From G963708325 sp963708325 (lineage in GTDB: Bacteria; Actinomycetota; Thermoleophilia; Solirubrobacterales; 70-9): a stretch of 64,000 nt of DNA. Shown piece after piece: positions 60,779 to 64,000 of this stretch. Within the stretch, counting starts at the first letter, position 1; every line of letters starts with the position of its first letter. The notes under the pieces are model-generated. The model was not told the origin of the DNA. It made no database searches and saw only the letters and a list, made by a program, of their open reading frames with translations. The position numbers and the translations under genes are program-made. The stretch is from positions 186,001 through 250,000 of the forward strand of contig OY970203.1 of the NCBI GenBank assembly GCA_963708325.1, read 5' to 3'.

Positions 60779-61795
60779 TCAGCCGATCGACTGCTGGTAG
60801 AGCGTGTAGCCGATCCCCGAGCAGACGGCGGCGACGATCCAGAACCGAAGCATGATCTTGGTCTCCGACCACGCCATCAGCTCGAAGTGGTGGTGCACCG
60901 GCGCCATCAGCAGGACGCGGCGGCGAAACATCTTGAACGACAGCACCTGGATCGCCACCGAGAGCGCCTCGATCACGAAGATCCCGCCGAGGATGATCAG
61001 CAGCACCTCGGTCTGGGTCATCACGGCGAGCGCCCCGATCGCGCCCCCCAGGCCGAGCGACCCGGTGTCGCCCATGAAGATCGACGCCGGAAAGGCGTTG
61101 AACCAGAGGAAGCCGACGGCGGCACCGACCAGGCACGCCGACAGCACGGCGAGCCCCTCCTGGCCGCTGGTGATCGTGATCGCGGTGTAGGCGAGCAGCA
61201 CGATCGCGCAGCAGCCCGCCGCCAGGCCGTCGAGGCCGTCGGACAGGTTGACGCCGTTGCTCGCCCCGGCGATCACCAGGAAGATGAGCAGCACGTAAAG
61301 CGGCTGGCCGATCGAGACCTCGGCGTGCGAGATCCGCACGTGCAGGGTGGGGTCCAGCCCGACCTTCTCCTTCGCCACCCACCACAGCCCGAGCGCCAGT
61401 GCGAGCTGCCAGACCAGCTTCCAGCGCGCCGGCAGGCCGAGCGAGCGTCGCTTGACGATCTTGAGGAAGTCGTCGATGAAGCCGAGCAGCGCGCTGCCGA
61501 AGGCGACGCCGAAGACGGCCATGCTCGCGGTGTCGCGGTCGGAGAGCACCAGGTACGGCACGGCGATCGCGATGAACACGAGCAGGCCCCCCATCGTCGG
61601 GGTGCCCGCCTTGGAGTGGTGCTCCTGCGGGCCCTCCTCGCGGATGTGCTGCCCGAACTCCTTCACCCGCAGGTAGGAGATGAAGCGGGGGCCGAGGAAG
61701 ATGCAGATCAGCATCGCCGCCATCCCGGCGATCAGGATCGCGCCGCGGTCGATCGCGACGTCGGCGACGGTCGCCGCCGGCGCCAGGGCCGTCAA
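60779..61795 (-). CDS. mraY: Phospho-N-acetylmuramoyl-pentapeptide transferase MraY
   Basis: 338 residues, ten transmembrane segments. Signatures KAGTPTMGGLLVFIAI, FIDDFLKIVKRRSLGL (Asp pair), NGVNLSDGLDGLAAG, FMGDTGSLGLGGA and APVHHHFELMAWSETKIMLRFW. It links UDP-MurNAc-pentapeptide to undecaprenyl phosphate (lipid I). The TTG at 61795 overlaps the murF stop (TTGA). No nearer ATG fits the first helix; ATG would start inside TM1. Confidence 0.93.
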   Translation of the reverse strand: MTALAPAATVADVAIDRGAILIAGMAAMLICIFLGPRFISYLRVKEFGQHIREEGPQEHHSKAGTPTMGGLLVFIAIAVPYLVLSDRDTASMAVFGVAFGSALLGFIDDFLKIVKRRSLGLPARWKLVWQLALALGLWWVAKEKVGLDPTLHVRISHAEVSIGQPLYVLLIFLVIAGASNGVNLSDGLDGLAAGCCAIVLLAYTAITITSGQEGLAVLSACLVGAAVGFLWFNAFPASIFMGDTGSLGLGGAIGALAVMTQTEVLLIILGGIFVIEALSVAIQVLSFKMFRRRVLLMAPVHHHFELMAWSETKIMLRFWIVAAVCSGIGYTLYQQSIG

Positions 61796-63168
61796 GCGCC
61801 CGCTCCCCCCGCGCCCTGGGCGGCGCCGCGGTCGCCGAGGGGGCCGCGCAGAAGCTCCTTGGCGACCTCCTCGAGGCCGAGCGCCCGCGAGCCCTTGACG
61901 AGCACCGCGTCGCCCGGGCTGAGCAGCTCGGCCAGCCGGCCGGCGGCCGCGCGCGCGTCCGCGGCGCGCTCGTCCGGATCGTATGCAGCCGCCAGCTCGC
62001 CGACGCCGATCACGACGTCGACGCCGGCCTCGCGGGCGTGCTCCCCGATCTCGCGATGGAACCGCTCGCTGCCGGAGCCCAGCTCGCGCATCCCCCCCAG
62101 CACCGCGATCAGCCGTCCGCGGGCGCCGAGCGACGCCAGGTGGTCGAGCGCGGCGCGCATCGACATCGGGTTGGCGTTGTAGCAGTCGTTGACAAGGACG
62201 ATGCCCTCGCCCAGCCGCACCAGCTCGCCGCGAAGGCGCGAGAAGACTATCCCCGGCGCCCGCTCGCGCATCGCCTCCGGCGCGATCCCCAGGGCGATGC
62301 CGGCGGCGATCGCCGCCAGCGCGTTGTCGAAGTTGTGGCGCTCGGCGAAGGGGAAGCGGAAGCGCAGCTCCCCCGCCGGGGTGGCGACCAGAGCCTCCGT
62401 GGCGCCGTCGCCGGCGCTTGCCTCGCGCGCCTCGACGTCCCCGCCCGGCCCGAACCGCAGCGTCCTGATCCCCTCCACGTGGGGGTCGAGGTACGGGGCG
62501 TCCACCGGTATCACGGCCGTGCCGTGCTCGTGCAGGCCGGGGACAATCTCCGCCTTCGCCGCCGCGATCGCCTCCACCGTCCCCAGCAGCTCCAGGTGGA
62601 CGGGGCCGATGTTGGTGATCACCGCGACGTCGGGCTCGGCGATCGCGCAGAGGTCGGCGATCTGGCCGGCGCCGCGCATCGCCATCTCCACGACCAGCAC
62701 CTCGGCGTCGGGTGGCGCCGAGAGGATCGCCAGCGGCAGCCCGACCTCGGTGTTGTAGTTCTCGGGGCTGGCGTGAACGCGCTCGCCGAGCAACGCCCCG
62801 CAGATGTCCTTGGTCGAGGTCTTGCCCGTCGATCCCGTGATCCCGACCACCGGCCGGCCCAGCTCGCGCCGCCAGCCGCGAGCGAGGCGTTGCAGCGACG
62901 CCAGCGGGTCGGCGGAGGCGAGCACCCAGCCGCCGTCGAGCTCGGCCGCGCGCTCGGGGCGCACGATCACTCCCCACGCCCCCGCCGCAAGTGCGCCGGC
63001 CGCGAACTCGCTGCCGTCGGCGCGCTCTCCGGTCAGTCCCACGAAGAGGTCGCCGGGCCTCGCTTCGCGCGAGTCCACGATCACGCGATCGGGCCCGTCG
63101 GCGGCACCGGCGCGCACGACCTCCGCCCCCGCCTCCTCGGCGACCCGCGGGGCGGACAGCGAGATCAC
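61792..63168 (-). CDS. murF: UDP-MurNAc-tripeptide-D-alanyl-D-alanine ligase
   Basis: 458 residues. DSREARPGDLFVGLTGERADG (N-terminal), P-loop VGITGSTGKTSTKDICGALL, EMAMRGAGQIADLC, NIGPVHLELLGTVE and VLVNDCYNANPMSMRAALDHLA. It adds D-Ala-D-Ala. The GTG at 63168 overlaps the murE stop (GTGA). Confidence 0.95.
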   Translation of the reverse strand: MISLSAPRVAEEAGAEVVRAGAADGPDRVIVDSREARPGDLFVGLTGERADGSEFAAGALAAGAWGVIVRPERAAELDGGWVLASADPLASLQRLARGWRRELGRPVVGITGSTGKTSTKDICGALLGERVHASPENYNTEVGLPLAILSAPPDAEVLVVEMAMRGAGQIADLCAIAEPDVAVITNIGPVHLELLGTVEAIAAAKAEIVPGLHEHGTAVIPVDAPYLDPHVEGIRTLRFGPGGDVEAREASAGDGATEALVATPAGELRFRFPFAERHNFDNALAAIAAGIALGIAPEAMRERAPGIVFSRLRGELVRLGEGIVLVNDCYNANPMSMRAALDHLASLGARGRLIAVLGGMRELGSGSERFHREIGEHAREAGVDVVIGVGELAAAYDPDERAADARAAAGRLAELLSPGDAVLVKGSRALGLEEVAKELLRGPLGDRGAAQGAGGAGA

Positions 63169-64000
63169 GTCGGCGCCCCGTCGCGCAGGCGGCGCAGCGC
63201 CTCGCGCGCCACCTCGCGGTCGTCGAAAGGCAGCTTGCGGCCGCCCTCGAACTCCTGCCCCTGCTCGTGCCCCTTGCCGGCGATCACGACGGCGTCGCCG
63301 GCGTCGGCGACCGCCAGCGCCCGCGCGATCGCGCGCCGGCGGTCTGGCTCCACCTCGATCCCGGCGCCGGAGTCGATCCCCGTCGGCGGTCCCGACCCGG
63401 CGACGATCTCGGCGATGATCGCGGCGGGGTCCTCCGAGCGGGGGTTGTCGGAGGTGATCACGCAGGCGTCCGCCAGATCGGCGGCGATCCGCCCCATCAG
63501 CGGGCGCTTGTCGCGGTCGCGGTCGCCGCCGCAGCCGAAGGCGCAAACGAGCCTGCCCGCCGTGAGCCGCCGCGCCGCCCGCAGCACGTTGGCGAGCGAG
63601 TCGGGCGTGTGGGCGTAGTCCACCAGCACGGTGAACGGCTGGCCCTCCTCGATCGGCTCGAACCGGCCCGGCACCCGCCCGGCGCCGACCAGGGCGGCGG
63701 CGGCCCGCTCGGCACCGATGCCCAGCGTCCCCGCCGCCGCGATCGCCGCCAGCGCGTTGGCGACGTTGAACTCCCCCGGCAGCGCGGTGCGGACCTCGAC
63801 CACTCCGTCCGGCGCGTGGCAGAGAAAGCGCGCCCCGGCGGCGTCGAAGTCGACGTCGGCGGCGCGGTAGTCGGCCTCGTCGCCGGCCGCCGAGAAGCCG
63901 ATCGCGTCCGTCTGCGCGGCGATCCGCCGCCCGTAGGGGTCGTCGACGTTGACGACCGCGGCGGCGGCCCGACCCGGCGAGAACAGCCGCGCCTTGGCGG
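63165..64000 (-). CDS. murE: UDP-MurNAc-L-Ala-D-Glu:meso-DAP ligase, C-terminal part (cut by window edge)
   Basis: About 278 residues visible; the gene continues past the right edge, so the N-terminal UDP-binding part and the P-loop are missing. The C-terminal ligase domain has VLVDYAHTPDSLANVLRAAR, FGCGGDRDRDKRPLMGRIA and the substrate-specificity motif SDNPRSEDP. DNPR marks enzymes that add meso-diaminopimelate, so the wall is predicted A1-gamma type with meso-DAP. VIAGKGHEQGQEFEGG is also conserved. It would be the first gene visible of the mur operon. Confidence 0.94.
   Translation of the reverse strand, partial: AKARLFSPGRAAAAVVNVDDPYGRRIAAQTDAIGFSAAGDEADYRAADVDFDAAGARFLCHAPDGVVEVRTALPGEFNVANALAAIAAAGTLGIGAERAAAALVGAGRVPGRFEPIEEGQPFTVLVDYAHTPDSLANVLRAARRLTAGRLVCAFGCGGDRDRDKRPLMGRIAADLADACVITSDNPRSEDPAAIIAEIVAGSGPPTGIDSGAGIEVEPDRRRAIARALAVADAGDAVVIAGKGHEQGQEFEGGRKLPFDDREVAREALRRLRDGAPT

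Noticed and set aside
60654..60801. Possible leaderless plus-strand small ORF in the mraY-murD gap, with TAGGCT 6 nt before a GTG
   Set aside because: The product is low-complexity, it runs into mraY on the opposite strand, and another frame in the gap looks equally protein-like without a start codon. No reliable gene.

Overview
The window is 64 kb of very GC-rich DNA, dense with genes and almost entirely chromosomal housekeeping. Gene content points to a deep-branching actinobacterium of the class Thermoleophilia (Solirubrobacterales type). Pointers are a dcw cluster without ftsA, SigB/F-type partner switching, a MurE with the meso-DAP signature DNPR, a C+ ribosomal protein L28, a secreted protein starting with the RRRLSFANV...LFIAIGG pattern common in that group, and a bacterial Ku/LigD-polymerase pair. 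This placement is inference; no rRNA is present.

Layout. 1-3.4 kb (minus): recG (cut by the left edge), a GST-like protein, fakA/DAK2 and rpmB. 3.5-9.1 kb (minus): riboflavin operon ribD-ribE-ribBA-ribH, followed by a secreted zinc metalloprotease and a translationally coupled surface protein. 9.1-13.2 kb: envelope glycan genes (GT-C membrane glycosyltransferase, GT2 glycosyltransferase, flippase). 13.2-22.8 kb: a TrkA-domain channel, rpe, a zinc ribbon protein, fmt-def-priA, a PH-domain membrane protein, metK and a DUF3352 protein. 22.8-31.2 kb (minus): the aromatic amino acid block (pseudouridine synthase, aroH, hisC, leader peptide, aroF, tyrA, aroA) with cmk and der. 31.3-37.5 kb: a lipoprotein, a large secreted protein, scpB-scpA, a hydrolase/adenylate-cyclase fusion and trpS. 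37.5-37.9 kb: a gene-free island of inverted and tandem repeats. 37.9-44 kb: an MFS exporter, fetAB, and a Ku / LigD-polymerase / topoisomerase IB group. 44.1-47.7 kb: an alternative sigma factor, STAS antagonist and anti-sigma kinase, then a secreted glycosidase-like protein. 47.8-52.2 kb: the glycine cleavage operon gcvT-H-PA-PB. 52.2-64 kb: the dcw cluster read leftward as murE-murF-mraY-murD-ftsW-murG-murC-murB-ftsQ, with ftsZ behind its own promoter.

Most adjacent genes overlap by 1-8 nt (ATGA, GTGA or TTGA junctions), so long operons with translational coupling are likely. Several first genes have a TANNNT -10 box only 6-9 nt before the start codon, which suggests frequent leaderless mRNAs.

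The most notable signals are regulatory rather than new protein families: (1) an unannotated 30-codon leader peptide ending in AYFYFWRFT upstream of the DAHP synthase operon, with a 9-bp inverted repeat starting at its stop codon, which looks like an aromatic amino acid attenuator; (2) a SigB/SigF-consensus promoter in front of the sigma factor gene, with a UUCG-capped hairpin inside the leader; (3) a 93-bp near-perfect palindrome between murD and ftsW; (4) the nested palindromes and 4x24-bp tandem repeat between trpS and the MFS gene; (5) a hairpin that buries the gcvT start codon; (6) a TetR-type operator at the riboflavin promoter, where no FMN riboswitch is visible. No tRNA, rRNA, CRISPR array, insertion sequence or prophage was seen.
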